Assembly (NCBI GenBank): GCA_045106195.1
Contig: JBGCEH010000009.1
Location: forward strand, 496,001 to 560,000
DNA from: Granulosicoccus sp045106195
GTDB taxonomy: Bacteria; Pseudomonadota; Gammaproteobacteria; Granulosicoccales; Granulosicoccaceae
DNA length: 64,000 nucleotides
Direction of reading: 5' to 3'
Shown here: piece by piece, positions 53,482 to 62,477 of the stretch
How positions within the stretch are numbered: position 1 is the first letter of the stretch
Layout: each line of letters begins with the position of its first letter
Position numbers and translations under genes: made by a program
Notes under the pieces: generated by a model
What the model saw: the letters and a program-made list of their open reading frames with translations, nothing else
What the model was told of the DNA's origin: nothing
Databases searched by the model: none

Positions 53482-54386
53482 AGCGGTGCTCGCTTGACCA
53501 GCCCCAAGCGGCTGCGTACCGAATCTGGCCCGACAACTGTCGCACCGAGCGACTCGATAATCGTAACTGCGCGCTCCACTAGCTGTGCATTGGTCGCCAG
53601 CGTGCCTTTACTCAACATCAAGTTATCCTCCAGTCCTACCCTGACATTTCCACCCGCCAGTACGGAAGCGGCAACATAAGGCATCTGATGCCGTCCCAAT
53701 GCAAACGCCGACCAGGTCCAGGCATCGGGAATATTGTTGACCATGGCCATAAAAGTATTCAGATCATCCGGAGCACCCCATGGCACGCCCATACAACATT
53801 GCACCAGTGCATCCTCTTTCAGCACACCTTCAGTGACAAGTTGCCTGGCGAACCACAAATGCCCCGTATCAAACGCCTCAATCTCGGGTTTCACGCCCAT
53901 GTCAGTCATCAGCGAGCCCATGGCACGTAACATACCTGGGGTGTTAGTCATGACGTAATCACTTTCGGCAAAATTCATGGTGCCACAATCCAGCGTACAG
54001 ATCTCCGGGCGACATACCCTGACGTGCTCAACGCGTTCGGCAGCCCCCGCCATATCGGTTCCTTCTGCCAGCGGCAGCGGTTTGTCAGCGCTGCCAAAGA
54101 CCATATCGCCCCCCATACCGGCCGTAAGGTTCAATACGACATCGACATCTGCCGCCCTGATACGATCGGTGACCTCCCGATACAGCGCGACATCACGCTT
54201 TGGCTCCCCCGTATCAGAATCCCGGACATGACAATGAACAATCGCAGCACCCGCTTTCGCTGCATCAATTGCACTGGCTGCTATCTGTTCCGGGGAACGT
54301 GGTACATGTGGACTTTTGTCCTGTGTGGCACCTGAACCTGTGATTGCACAGGTAACGAAAACCTCACGATTCATGGTCAATGGCAT
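53478..54386 (-). CDS. 3-dehydrocarnitine:acetyl-CoA betainyltransferase (BKACE, DUF849)
   Basis: A 302-aa BKACE enzyme. AAIVHCHVRDSDTGEPKRD near residue 50 carries the zinc-binding HxH. LNLTAGMGGDM, ICTLDCGTMNF, EIEAFDTGHLWFARQL and ASVLAGGNVRVGLEDNLML follow. In carnitine degraders this enzyme splits 3-dehydrocarnitine with acetyl-CoA into acetoacetate and betainyl-CoA. The coupled carnitine dehydrogenase-thioesterase gene supports this substrate. The ATG at 54386 is chosen; 54374 is equally possible. First gene of the operon. Confidence 0.87.
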   Translation of the reverse strand: MPLTMNREVFVTCAITGSGATQDKSPHVPRSPEQIAASAIDAAKAGAAIVHCHVRDSDTGEPKRDVALYREVTDRIRAADVDVVLNLTAGMGGDMVFGSADKPLPLAEGTDMAGAAERVEHVRVCRPEICTLDCGTMNFAESDYVMTNTPGMLRAMGSLMTDMGVKPEIEAFDTGHLWFARQLVTEGVLKEDALVQCCMGVPWGAPDDLNTFMAMVNNIPDAWTWSAFALGRHQMPYVAASVLAGGNVRVGLEDNLMLSKGTLATNAQLVERAVTIIESLGATVVGPDSVRSRLGLVKRAPL

Positions 54387-54484
54387 AAACTGAGTTCTTG
54401 TGATCGAAAAACGTGGCCTATGGTAGCCGCTTCGTGCAGCATTGGCACCTGCGGACCCATATCACTTCCCGGAGCTAAGCCTTG

Positions 54485-55705
54485 ATGGACTCGAAGACAC
54501 CTGCCATACCAGATTTTTCATCTCCCGCGTTCCTGAACCGACATATAAAATGGATTCTGGCATTCTATGAACCGAACGTTCGTGCCAGTGATGGCGGGTT
54601 CCATCAGTGTTTTCGCGACGATGGCTCTGTGTACGACAGCGGCATGCGCCACTTGGTCAGCTCAACACGGTTCGTCTTCAACTATGCCACCGCTCACCGT
54701 CTCTACGGCACCACACATTACCGTGACTGGGCCATTGATGGCCTGGATTTTCTCACACGAGTACATCGCCAGAACACCGGGCACTATGCCTGGGTCATGG
54801 AAAACGGCCGGGTAAGCGATAACCGGGCCATGGCTTACGGACACGCCTTTGTCATGCTCGCAGCCGCCAGCTGCGTTCAGGCTGGTATCGAACAGGCCAC
54901 CCCGATTATCGACGAACTCTGGGATTTCCTCGAAGCGCAATTCTGGGAAGAACACGCTAGCGCCTACGCCGACGAACGCGACGGCACCCTTGCAGTCCTC
55001 GACGCCTACCGCGGGCAGAATGCCAATATGCATATGTGCGAGGCACTAATCGCAGCTTTTGAAGCCACTGGCCAACAACGCTTTCTGGATCGCGCAATAC
55101 GCCTCGCTGAACGATTCACCATCGATCTTGCAGCAACGAACGATGGATTGATCTGGGAACACTACGATTCACAATGGCAATGTGACATGCACTACAACAT
55201 CGACAAGCCAGATGATCTGTTCAAACCCTGGGGTTTCCAGCCGGGACATCAGGTGGAATGGAGCAAGCTGCTCATGATGCTCAACAAACATGCGCCGCGC
55301 GATATCTGGGTTGCCCGGGCAATTGAACTTTACCAGCTAGCAATGAATCGCGGCTGGGACCACGAACATCAGGGGCTGGTCTATGGTTTTGCACCCAACG
55401 GCGAATTTGCGGACACCCATAAATACTTCTGGGTACACGCGGAAGCCTTCGCCGCTGCATGGCGCCTGTACAGACAGACCGGTGAGCAACGTTACATAGA
55501 CGACTATCACAAGCTCTGGCAATACAGCTGGAACTACCTGATCGATCACCAACAAGGCGCCTGGTTCAGAATTCGCAATCGTGATGGTAGCGAATTCGAC
55601 AAGCTGAAATCCCCACCCGGAAAAACCGACTACCATACGATGGGCGCTTGTTGGGATGTACTTGCGCAGCCCTACACGTCTGCTTCTAATCCACCTGCTG
55701 ACTAG
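54485..55705 (+). CDS. N-acylglucosamine 2-epimerase (AGE)-family sugar isomerase, probably D-mannose isomerase
   Basis: A 406-aa alpha/alpha-barrel protein. The family residues are in RHLVSSTRFVFNYATAHRLYG, GHAFVMLAAA, GFQPGHQVEWSKLLMML (catalytic His) and KYFWVHAEAFAAAWRLY. The pattern is closest to D-mannose isomerase and YihS; sulfoquinovose isomerase or an epimerase is possible. It is divergent from the BKACE gene across 98 bases. ATG at 54485 chosen over a TTG three bases upstream. Confidence 0.8.
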   Translation: MDSKTPAIPDFSSPAFLNRHIKWILAFYEPNVRASDGGFHQCFRDDGSVYDSGMRHLVSSTRFVFNYATAHRLYGTTHYRDWAIDGLDFLTRVHRQNTGHYAWVMENGRVSDNRAMAYGHAFVMLAAASCVQAGIEQATPIIDELWDFLEAQFWEEHASAYADERDGTLAVLDAYRGQNANMHMCEALIAAFEATGQQRFLDRAIRLAERFTIDLAATNDGLIWEHYDSQWQCDMHYNIDKPDDLFKPWGFQPGHQVEWSKLLMMLNKHAPRDIWVARAIELYQLAMNRGWDHEHQGLVYGFAPNGEFADTHKYFWVHAEAFAAAWRLYRQTGEQRYIDDYHKLWQYSWNYLIDHQQGAWFRIRNRDGSEFDKLKSPPGKTDYHTMGACWDVLAQPYTSASNPPAD

Positions 55706-55926
55706 GTGTAGCCGTATTTAAAGGCGCGTACTGCGCTATGCAAAAAGTGTTGATATCAAGTGTTTGTATTACCGTCTTTACCGCAAGCATTGAAGTCCTG
55801 CACATCAGTTACGCCGGGTAGTTTATCGACACCTTGGCTAGCACCCCTTCTGATGAGCTGCTGAAACGCTATGGACTCGAATTGACAGCGGTAGCGCTGG
55901 TCGAAAACTACCATTTACATTGTGAG

Positions 55927-56232
55927 CTACAGCAGGCGCTCCTCAAGCACTCTGACACCCGTATCAGGGAAGCCCTTCAGAGCATTGACAAAGTTTGTGT
56001 GCGCACTGGGCGAATCCTCTGCTTCGTATTCAATCATCGTTTGCAGTTGATCATGTCTGGACACACTAATGAAAATAACTTCGTCTCCGCACTCAAACAA
56101 ATCGTATTCGTTTTCGGCGAGGCTATCCTCATCGTGACTGCTGGTCGTCAGCAATGAGCGTATTCTCGCAGCAACATGAGGATGCTTGCTGGACACTCTG
56201 ATTCTATAATTTGTCATTACTTCCATGTTCAT
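55927..56232 (-). CDS. Hypothetical protein coupled to the MocA oxidoreductase gene
   Basis: Not recognised. A 101-aa protein beginning at an ATG 6 bases after the stop of the upstream oxidoreductase gene, which argues for a real translated gene. Starts MNMEVMTNYRIRVSS and has acidic centre (SLAENEYDLFECGDEVIFISVSRHDQ). No signal peptide or membrane segment. A competing frame on the plus strand (55834-56157) has only a TTG start and no ribosome site. Confidence 0.5.
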   Translation of the reverse strand: MNMEVMTNYRIRVSSKHPHVAARIRSLLTTSSHDEDSLAENEYDLFECGDEVIFISVSRHDQLQTMIEYEAEDSPSAHTNFVNALKGFPDTGVRVLEERLL

Positions 56233-56238
56233 ACCACT

Positions 56239-57240
56239 CTACACTTTAACGCGCTTTCCCGACTTCCCAGCCTTGTAAACAGCATCAATAACCTTCTGGT
56301 TTAACAATGAATTTTCCAGTGAGTACACCGAGTGTCTGCTCGACTTCTTTCCCGCTGACAAAATGGCACTGGAAAAAGCTTCAACCTGACAACGGTATTG
56401 ATTGATCCCCGTATACCGATAAACTCGGGTTTCGCTATGGCCGCGGTTGTGGACGCTGACTTCGTCACCTTCGTACAGGTTCGAGTTGAAAGGAGCACTC
56501 AGCTCTAAAAACCCTTTGTCGCCATGAAAGACCATACTTTGCCGATTACCCATTTGTGTCGATACATACATCCGCATATCAAAACCATCAAATGCTATTT
56601 GCGTATGCGCATACCAATCAGTATTAAACTGCGAGTCGAACTCTACCGATGCCGTCAGCGACGTAGGTTCCTGCCCTGTGACAAAACGTGTCGTTACCGT
56701 CGGATAAACACCAATATCCGGCAAAGCACCACCACCCAGCTCAGGCTGATTGCGCATATTTCCCGCATCCTTGTTGAAATAGGTAAATGAGGCATCGACC
56801 ATCTTCAACTCACCAATGACGCCTTTTGCAATCAGCTCCTTGACTTTCAACCACTGAGGGTGATAAGTGACCATGAACGCTTCGGACACGACAACCTGGG
56901 CCTTGTCTCGAGCCTTGATTAATTTACTGATATCCGAAGCCTTTAATGCAATAGGCTTTTCGCAAAGCACGTGTTTGCCCGCAGCAATCGCCTTGAGCGC
57001 CCATTCAACATGATGAGACGTGGGCAACGGAATGTATACAGCGTCGATGGCCTCTGAAGCCAGCAGTTCCTCGTAGGACCCAAAGGCGTGCCTCGCACCA
57101 AAGTGGTCGGCCAGTTTCCGCGCTTTTTTGCCATCCCGCGAGGCAATGCTCGTCAGCTGGGCGTTTTCAGCCTGCAAGATGGCAGGAATTAGATGCTCAC
57201 GGCCTATTTTTGCAGTGGAGAGTATGCCGAATCTGACCAT
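56239..57240 (-). CDS. Gfo/Idh/MocA-family NAD(P) oxidoreductase
   Basis: A 333-aa enzyme. N-terminal Rossmann fold (RFGILSTAKIGREHLIPAIL), the catalytic Lys in HVLCEKPIALKASD, GGGALPDIGVYPTV, and the C-terminal beta-sheet domain. Similar in form to NADP-dependent D-xylose or trans-dihydrodiol dehydrogenases. It probably oxidises a sugar or polyol; the substrate is unknown. A small gene follows 6 bases after its stop. Confidence 0.85.
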   Translation of the reverse strand: MVRFGILSTAKIGREHLIPAILQAENAQLTSIASRDGKKARKLADHFGARHAFGSYEELLASEAIDAVYIPLPTSHHVEWALKAIAAGKHVLCEKPIALKASDISKLIKARDKAQVVVSEAFMVTYHPQWLKVKELIAKGVIGELKMVDASFTYFNKDAGNMRNQPELGGGALPDIGVYPTVTTRFVTGQEPTSLTASVEFDSQFNTDWYAHTQIAFDGFDMRMYVSTQMGNRQSMVFHGDKGFLELSAPFNSNLYEGDEVSVHNRGHSETRVYRYTGINQYRCQVEAFSSAILSAGKKSSRHSVYSLENSLLNQKVIDAVYKAGKSGKRVKV

Positions 57241-57331
57241 AACAAGGTTGCTCTGAAGCCCAGTAAACGAAAGCCGAAAGACAGGTTATCATCATCAGCT
57301 GCAAAACTCATCGACAGTAGCTGGAGCACGC

Positions 57332-58417
57332 ATGCAATACACCCCTGACTCGCTGGAATGCTTTGCCAGTGCCGTGCTGGAGGTCTTCGGCTGCAACCCC
57401 GCAGAGCGTGCGATCGTAGCTGGACATCTGGTCGACGCCAATCTTACAGGCCACGACTCCCACGGAATAGGCATGCTGCCGCTTTACGGCGAGCAGGTCC
57501 TCGACGGAAATCTGGTGCCTAATCAGTCCCCAGTACTCCAGCCACCAATCGGCGCCATTGCCGCTGTGGACGCAAAACGCGGCTTCGGCCACCGCATGGC
57601 GTTGCTGGCACTCGATCACGCCATGAAAAGTGTTCCTGAGCATAAGGTCGCCATCCTCGCATTACGAAATTCCGGCCATGTCTCCAGAGTGGGGACCTAC
57701 TCTGAATATTGCGCCGCCCAAGGCTATGTATCCCTGCACTTTGTCAACGTTGTAGGCCACGCACCCATCGTTGCACCCTACGGTGCAGCACAGAGTGGAT
57801 TTTCAACCAACCCCATCAGCATGGCCATGCCCGTCAACAGAACCGCAAAACCGTTACTAGACATTGCCACCAGTACTGTCGCGTTCGGCAAAGTCAGAGT
57901 AGCCAACAACAAGGGCGAAAGAATGCCACCGGGCTGCTTACTCGATCAACAGGGCATAGAGACGCTGGACCCAGCCCCCATGGCAGAAGAACGCGTAGGA
58001 TCGCTGGCCGCCTTTGGCGCACACAAAGGCTCGGGGCTGGGCATTTTTGTAGAACTACTGGCTGGTGCGCTTGCCAGCGATCACACTGTTGCCAGCATGC
58101 CGTATTTACCACGAGGCGTTATCAACAACATGTTTTCCATCATTATCGATCCTGCTGCATTTGATGATAGCCAGAACATCGAACAGCGTACCGAAGAATT
58201 TTATGCTTATATAAAAAACCGCACGCCAGCCAGAGGCAATGACGACGTATTGATGCCAGGTGAGCCAGAGCAGAGTAACAGAGCGTCACGTGCACGCAAT
58301 GGAATATTTGTCGATGACCAGACGATTGCGCAAATCATGGAAGTACTCGAACAATTTCCAGACATGAGCTCTGAACGGTGCAAATCCATTCGCGCCATGA
58401 TGCAGTGTGCAGGATGA
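57332..58417 (+). CDS. LDH2/MDH2-family hydroxycarboxylate dehydrogenase
   Basis: A 361-aa NAD(P) enzyme of the malate/L-lactate dehydrogenase type 2 family: HLVDANLTGHDSHGIGMLPLY with the catalytic His, AVDAKRGFGHRMALLALDHAM, NSGHVSRVGTYSEYCA, FSTNPISMAMPV and AFGAHKGSGLGIFVELLAGAL. It is closest in layout to YbiC (HcxB) and ureidoglycolate dehydrogenase. It should act on small 2-hydroxy acids. Divergent from the MocA gene. Confidence 0.85.
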   Translation: MQYTPDSLECFASAVLEVFGCNPAERAIVAGHLVDANLTGHDSHGIGMLPLYGEQVLDGNLVPNQSPVLQPPIGAIAAVDAKRGFGHRMALLALDHAMKSVPEHKVAILALRNSGHVSRVGTYSEYCAAQGYVSLHFVNVVGHAPIVAPYGAAQSGFSTNPISMAMPVNRTAKPLLDIATSTVAFGKVRVANNKGERMPPGCLLDQQGIETLDPAPMAEERVGSLAAFGAHKGSGLGIFVELLAGALASDHTVASMPYLPRGVINNMFSIIIDPAAFDDSQNIEQRTEEFYAYIKNRTPARGNDDVLMPGEPEQSNRASRARNGIFVDDQTIAQIMEVLEQFPDMSSERCKSIRAMMQCAG

Positions 58418-58604
58418 TGTGCAGCGACTCTCCATTTGAAGAGCTTTGATACTCAGTGAAGCTATACTCAAATCATCTATTTATATATACAGTATTATCT
58501 CAACAGTGGTGTCATTCGAAAAGGTAAGGCAGCTTTTACCAACACTCGATGGGTTTCGTATTTTTGACGCTGATGGGCGAGAAATATCACCATAAGAGTA
58601 TTCT

Positions 58605-59876
58605 TCAGGCAAATCGACGTGCAGCATCAATCGTCAATCCCAAGCCGACGCTGCCGAAGATATCACCACTCTTATGACTGGCGTTGGGCAGTAGTTGCTC
58701 AAACGCTGCACGCAGGCAAGGTACACTCGATGACCCCCCGGTGTAGAACACGCTGACGATCTCGTTTGCGCGCACATCCGCTTTCGCCAGGCCTTCGTTC
58801 ACGCATTCGGCAAGCTTTGCCACCGCTGAATTAATAGCGTCTTCCATATCCACACGAGACACATCACAGTTGACCAACGCTTTCGTTTGCCTGTCCAGAC
58901 GGATTGACGCATTCGGCAACGTTGATAGCTCTATTTTTGCCAACTCTACGGAACGAGCTAGCGCATGACCGAGTTGTTGATCAATCACTGTGGCTAGCGC
59001 CTCTACACGATCTGCCCGTTGTGCCTCCAATTGCATCTGGCGTACCTGGTTCAATGATAAAGGGTTATAGAGCAGCGGGATGCGATGCCAGGTGGCAAGA
59101 TCAAAGTAGATGGAGCCCGGCAATTTACGGCTGGAACCCTTGATACCCGTGCCAAAACCCAGGTGAGGCATTACGCTGTGCAGGCTGAGGAGACGATCGA
59201 AATCAGTACCGCCAATATGCACCCCCATAGTGGCAAGAACGTCGTGTGTTCTGTCGTGGTGCAAGTGACGTTCGGGCGACAATCGCAACACGCTGAAATC
59301 AGCGGTACCTCCACCGATATCGACGATCACCACTAGCTCTTCTGCTGTCAGTGTGCTTTCATAGTTCAGTGCCGCTGCTATTGGCTCGAACTGGAATTCG
59401 ATGTTACTGAAACCCGCGGAACCTGCAATTGCGCGCAACTGGGATTCAGCTTCGCGATCTTTCTCATCGTCATCGTCCACAAAATGAACTGGGCGTCCCA
59501 AAACGACGCTATCGATGCAAGCATCGTCATCCGAGTCAAGCTCACGTTTAAGATATCCGAAGAAGTCGGCAATGATGTCCGTAAAGGCAACTCGCCTGTT
59601 TCTGATCTGAGTTTTCTCTTTCATGAGTGCAGTGCCCAGAACTGACTTCAGCGAGCGCAATAAACGACCTTCAGTACCCTGCGTGTAGCTTGCTACAGCC
59701 TGCTTGCCGTACGTGATCTCTGGACTCTCGGTAGAGTAGAAAATAGCACTGGGTACGGTGCGCCCTTCACCGCGAAGATCCAGAAGCTCAGGGTAACCGT
59801 TGCGAAAGACACCAACACTTGAATTGGAGGTGCCGAAATCGATTCCTGCTATTTGGCTCAGTATTGAATTGTTCAC
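58605..59876 (-). CDS. yegD: Hsp70-family chaperone-like protein, YegD type
   Basis: A 423-aa short Hsp70: AGIDFGTSNSSVGVFRNG phosphate loop 1, VVLGRPVHFV, EPIAAALNYES, VVIVDIGGGTADFSVL, and FYTGGSSSVPCLRAAFEQLLP, ending GLGLTIDAARRF. The peptide-binding domain of DnaK is missing, as in YegD. The start is taken at the GTG 59876 (MNNSILSQIAGIDFG); the frame is open upstream through a tandem repeat to 59939. Role in the cell is unknown. Confidence 0.82.
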   Translation of the reverse strand: MNNSILSQIAGIDFGTSNSSVGVFRNGYPELLDLRGEGRTVPSAIFYSTESPEITYGKQAVASYTQGTEGRLLRSLKSVLGTALMKEKTQIRNRRVAFTDIIADFFGYLKRELDSDDDACIDSVVLGRPVHFVDDDDEKDREAESQLRAIAGSAGFSNIEFQFEPIAAALNYESTLTAEELVVIVDIGGGTADFSVLRLSPERHLHHDRTHDVLATMGVHIGGTDFDRLLSLHSVMPHLGFGTGIKGSSRKLPGSIYFDLATWHRIPLLYNPLSLNQVRQMQLEAQRADRVEALATVIDQQLGHALARSVELAKIELSTLPNASIRLDRQTKALVNCDVSRVDMEDAINSAVAKLAECVNEGLAKADVRANEIVSVFYTGGSSSVPCLRAAFEQLLPNASHKSGDIFGSVGLGLTIDAARRFA

Positions 59877-59913
59877 GAAAGTCGCAATTATCGTCCTGGT
59901 TGTAAACTCTTTG

Positions 59914-59984
59914 TTGTAATTTTCTGGTTGACGGTACACTTACGCCAGATTGTAAGTTTCTGGTTGACGGTACACTTACGCCAG
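59914..59984. repeat. Tandem duplication of a 35-bp unit between yegD and the GST gene
   Basis: Copies 59914-59948 and 59950-59984 differ at one base (T or G at unit position 7) and lie one base apart, a 36-bp period. Each contains CTGGTTGACGGTACACTTACG. They sit in the divergent region between the yegD start (59876) and the GST start (60069). They could be paired protein-binding sites or a recent slip duplication. Confidence 0.9.
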
Positions 59985-60068
59985 CCGGCCAGTATACGTT
60001 GCATATGATATGAGTTGACTCACTGTTCGACGTTACACACACTTAACTAACCATTGAATAAAACACCT

Positions 60069-60944
60069 ATGAGCGACGATTCCGAATACACCCCGCCCAC
60101 CGTGTGGACTTGGGAAAAAGAGAGCGGCGGCACCTTTGCCAGCATCAACAGGCCCGTCGCAGGGGCTACCAGCGAGCAGGAGCTACCCGTCGGCAAGCAT
60201 CCTCTGCAACTGTATTCGATGGCCACGCCCAATGGGGTGAAAGTGACCGTCATGCTTGAGGAGCTTCTGGCCGCTGGACACACTGGCGCTGAATACGACG
60301 CGTTTCTGATCCGCATCGGCGATGGCGATCAATTTGGCAGCGGATTTGTTGATATCAACCCCAATTCAAAAATTCCGGCACTCATGGATCGCAGTACCAG
60401 TGAACCGACACGTGTGTTCGAATCGGGCGCTATCCTGCTCTATCTGGCAGAAAAATTCGGCGCGTTTCTGCCCAGCGACCACGCGGGACGCACGCAGTGC
60501 CTCAATTGGCTTTTCTGGCAAATGGGCAGTGCACCGTATCTGGGCGGCGGCTTTGGACATTTCTACGCCTATGCGCCCATGAAAATCGAGTACTGTATCG
60601 ATAGATTCTCTATGGAAACCAAGCGACAGCTGGACGTACTGGATCGCCATCTGGCAGATAATACTTACATGTGCGGTGACACCTACACGATCGCAGACAT
60701 GGCTATCTGGCCGTGGTACGGCGCATTGATCTTGAACAGAGTCTACGAGGCCGCAGAGTTCCTCGACGCCAGTTCCTACAAGCACCTGAATCGATGGGCT
60801 AATACGATCGACGAACGCGACGCTGTCAATCGTGGCCGGATGGTAAACCGCACTTTCGGGGAACCCTCTTCGCAACTACACGAACGCCATGATGCGAGCG
60901 ACTTTGACACCAGAACACAAGACAAGATTGGAGACAAGACTTAA
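60069..60944 (+). CDS. yghU: Glutathione S-transferase / disulfide-bond oxidoreductase, YghU type
   Basis: A 291-aa Nu-class GST: VWTWEKESGGTFASINRPVAGAT, LPVGKHPLQLYSMATPNGVKVTVMLEELL, IRIGDGDQFGSGFVDINPNSKIPAL, FESGAILLYLAEKFG, WLFWQMGSAPYLGGGFGHFYAYAP and LHERHDASDFDT. Escherichia coli YghU reduces 2-hydroxyethyl disulfide and organic peroxides with two bound glutathiones. Starts at the ATG 60069; the frame is open 15 bases further up. Confidence 0.93.
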   Translation: MSDDSEYTPPTVWTWEKESGGTFASINRPVAGATSEQELPVGKHPLQLYSMATPNGVKVTVMLEELLAAGHTGAEYDAFLIRIGDGDQFGSGFVDINPNSKIPALMDRSTSEPTRVFESGAILLYLAEKFGAFLPSDHAGRTQCLNWLFWQMGSAPYLGGGFGHFYAYAPMKIEYCIDRFSMETKRQLDVLDRHLADNTYMCGDTYTIADMAIWPWYGALILNRVYEAAEFLDASSYKHLNRWANTIDERDAVNRGRMVNRTFGEPSSQLHERHDASDFDTRTQDKIGDKT

Positions 60945-61413
60945 CATCGGCCGAAATAAAAGGTGCATTCCGTGTGCATGGGGTGCGCCTTGTTCCGTTG
61001 CCAGTACTCACAGCACGCTAGAAATACGATCGCATGAATGCTCGTCGCACAGATAGCGCTCGAACACCCCCGCTGAAAGCCGGATGGCCCTTCTACAGCC
61101 TGTCGGCGTTACCAACACGAGCTTGTCAGCAAGTTCACCCTGTATGATGCGGTCGCTGTAGTCATTAACGCCACGAATGTTTTGCGCATAACAGCCGCCA
61201 ATACGATCGTCTGCCTGTAGCCTTCCACCGTCTGCCATGGAAGTCCATAGATCAAGTCAAAGTTGGTTGATTCAAAACCCAGTGCCCGGGAAGCGCCGTG
61301 ACCTCAGTCAAGAGGATCACACCTCTATTTTCGTAAGAACCGTATAATTGAATCCGCGGGCGTAGTATCTCTAGTTCGTTATCATTGAATCCACCGAAGG
61401 TGGCGGAGTTATA
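60945..61413. other. Intergenic region before fnr
   Basis: 469 bases with no recognised gene. A minus-strand frame (61008-61238, 76 codons) has no ribosome site or known family and is not called. Imperfect arms AAGGTGCA (60960) and TGCGCCTT (60984) follow the GST gene without a U-tract. No full FNR box was found upstream of fnr itself. Confidence 0.5.
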
Positions 61414-62181
61414 ATGAACGAAATCAACAACATCAGTCTTTCAACTCCTTCAGCAATCAGCAATATCTCCAGACACTGCGCTGAAGCGACATGTGCCAAT
61501 TGCAATCTACGCGAACTCTGTGTGCCGGGAGCAATTACCAGCCAGGAACTGGAGCAGCTCGACTCGATTGTTGCCATGCGTAAAAAAGTGAAAAAAGGTG
61601 CCACACTCTTTCACGCCGGTGAAGACTTCAAAGCGCTCTATGCGGTACGCAGCGGTTTTTTCAAATCCCGCATTGCTGCCAGCAATGGGCGAGATCAAAT
61701 TACCGGCTTCCAGACACCGGGTGAGCTCATGGGACTGGACGGTGTGGCAACAGAACGTCATGGGGTAGACGCTGTCGCTCTGGAGGACAGTGAGGTGTGC
61801 ATCATCCCCTATACTGACCTTGAGCGTATTGCCAGAGATTTTCCACCACTTCAACAGCAGTTGCACAGAGTGATGAGTCGGGAGATCGTTCGTGAGCATG
61901 GCGTCATGTTGCTGTTGGGATCAATGAAGGCAGAGGAACGTGTAGCGGCTTTCCTGCTCAACATATCCGAGCGTTATAAGCGATTGGGGTACTCCGCTGA
62001 GGAATTCATCTTGCGCATGACCCGGCAAGAAATCGGCAGCTATCTAGGCCTCAAACTGGAGACTGTATCGCGTACGTTTTCAAGACTACAGGAACAGGGA
62101 ATCATAGAAGTCAGCGGCAAGTCGGTAAAACTTGTGCGTCTGGATGCGATCAAGCAGCTCTTCAATGCCTGTGACTCATGA
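61414..62181 (+). CDS. fnr: FNR/ANR oxygen-sensing transcriptional regulator
   Basis: A 255-aa CRP/FNR protein. The [4Fe-4S] ligands are C27, C30 and C36 (TCANCNLRELC) plus C129 (EDSEVC); an extra C22 is also present. A cyclic-nucleotide-type beta roll precedes a dimer helix (LHRVMSREIVREHGVMLLLGSM) and the HTH with MTRQEIGSYLGLKLETVSRTFSRLQEQGIIEV, whose E-SR contacts read the TTGAT half site. It switches genes on low oxygen. Ribosome site GGAG lies 7 bases before the ATG. A matching FNR box follows directly downstream. Confidence 0.95.
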   Translation: MNEINNISLSTPSAISNISRHCAEATCANCNLRELCVPGAITSQELEQLDSIVAMRKKVKKGATLFHAGEDFKALYAVRSGFFKSRIAASNGRDQITGFQTPGELMGLDGVATERHGVDAVALEDSEVCIIPYTDLERIARDFPPLQQQLHRVMSREIVREHGVMLLLGSMKAEERVAAFLLNISERYKRLGYSAEEFILRMTRQEIGSYLGLKLETVSRTFSRLQEQGIIEVSGKSVKLVRLDAIKQLFNACDS

Positions 62182-62189
62182 CCCTCTGT

Positions 62190-62229
62190 TTGATCTGCAT
62201 CTACAGACTACGCGGGGGAGTCTTATAGA
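62190..62229 (+). promoter_or_regulatory. Predicted class II FNR-dependent promoter
   Basis: TTGAT-CTGC-ATCTA at 62190-62203 matches the FNR site TTGATnnnnATCAA with one mismatch. A -10-like TATAGA lies at 62224-62229. With a start near 62237 the box is centred close to -41, the standard class II position. It points to the universal-stress remnant at 62268. The gene just upstream encodes FNR. Confidence 0.65.
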
Positions 62230-62267
62230 GTGTAGCTACTGACATATTAGCGGCACATGGGTGACGT

Positions 62268-62477
62268 ATGAGCTACAAGACCTTACTTGTCTGCCAGAGT
62301 GACAAGGAAGAGGCTGAAGGACTGATTCCTATTGCCTTGCTGGTGGCGCGCCAATTCAATGCACACCTTTTCGGGATACATTCACTGCAAAATATTGAGT
62401 TCTACACTGGTGTTTCCATGCAAATCTCCAGACGAACAACTAAGTCGACCTCAGCCACCAATACTGGAATCTGCTGA
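62268..62477 (+). pseudogene. Truncated universal stress protein gene
   Basis: The first 50 or so codons (MSYKTLLVCQSDKEEAEGL, LLVARQFNAHLFGIHSL) match the N-terminus of a UspA-type protein in which the usual next strands and the ATP loop should follow. After about 62430 the frame runs into unrelated codons, which overlap the 3' end of the opposite histidine kinase gene, and stops at 62477. About 70 codons remain of a protein normally 140-280 aa long. Promoter and start site are intact, so a short peptide may still be made. Confidence 0.65.

Noticed and set aside
61008..61238. Minus-strand 76-codon frame between GST and fnr
   Set aside because: No ribosome site or known family; left as uncertain.
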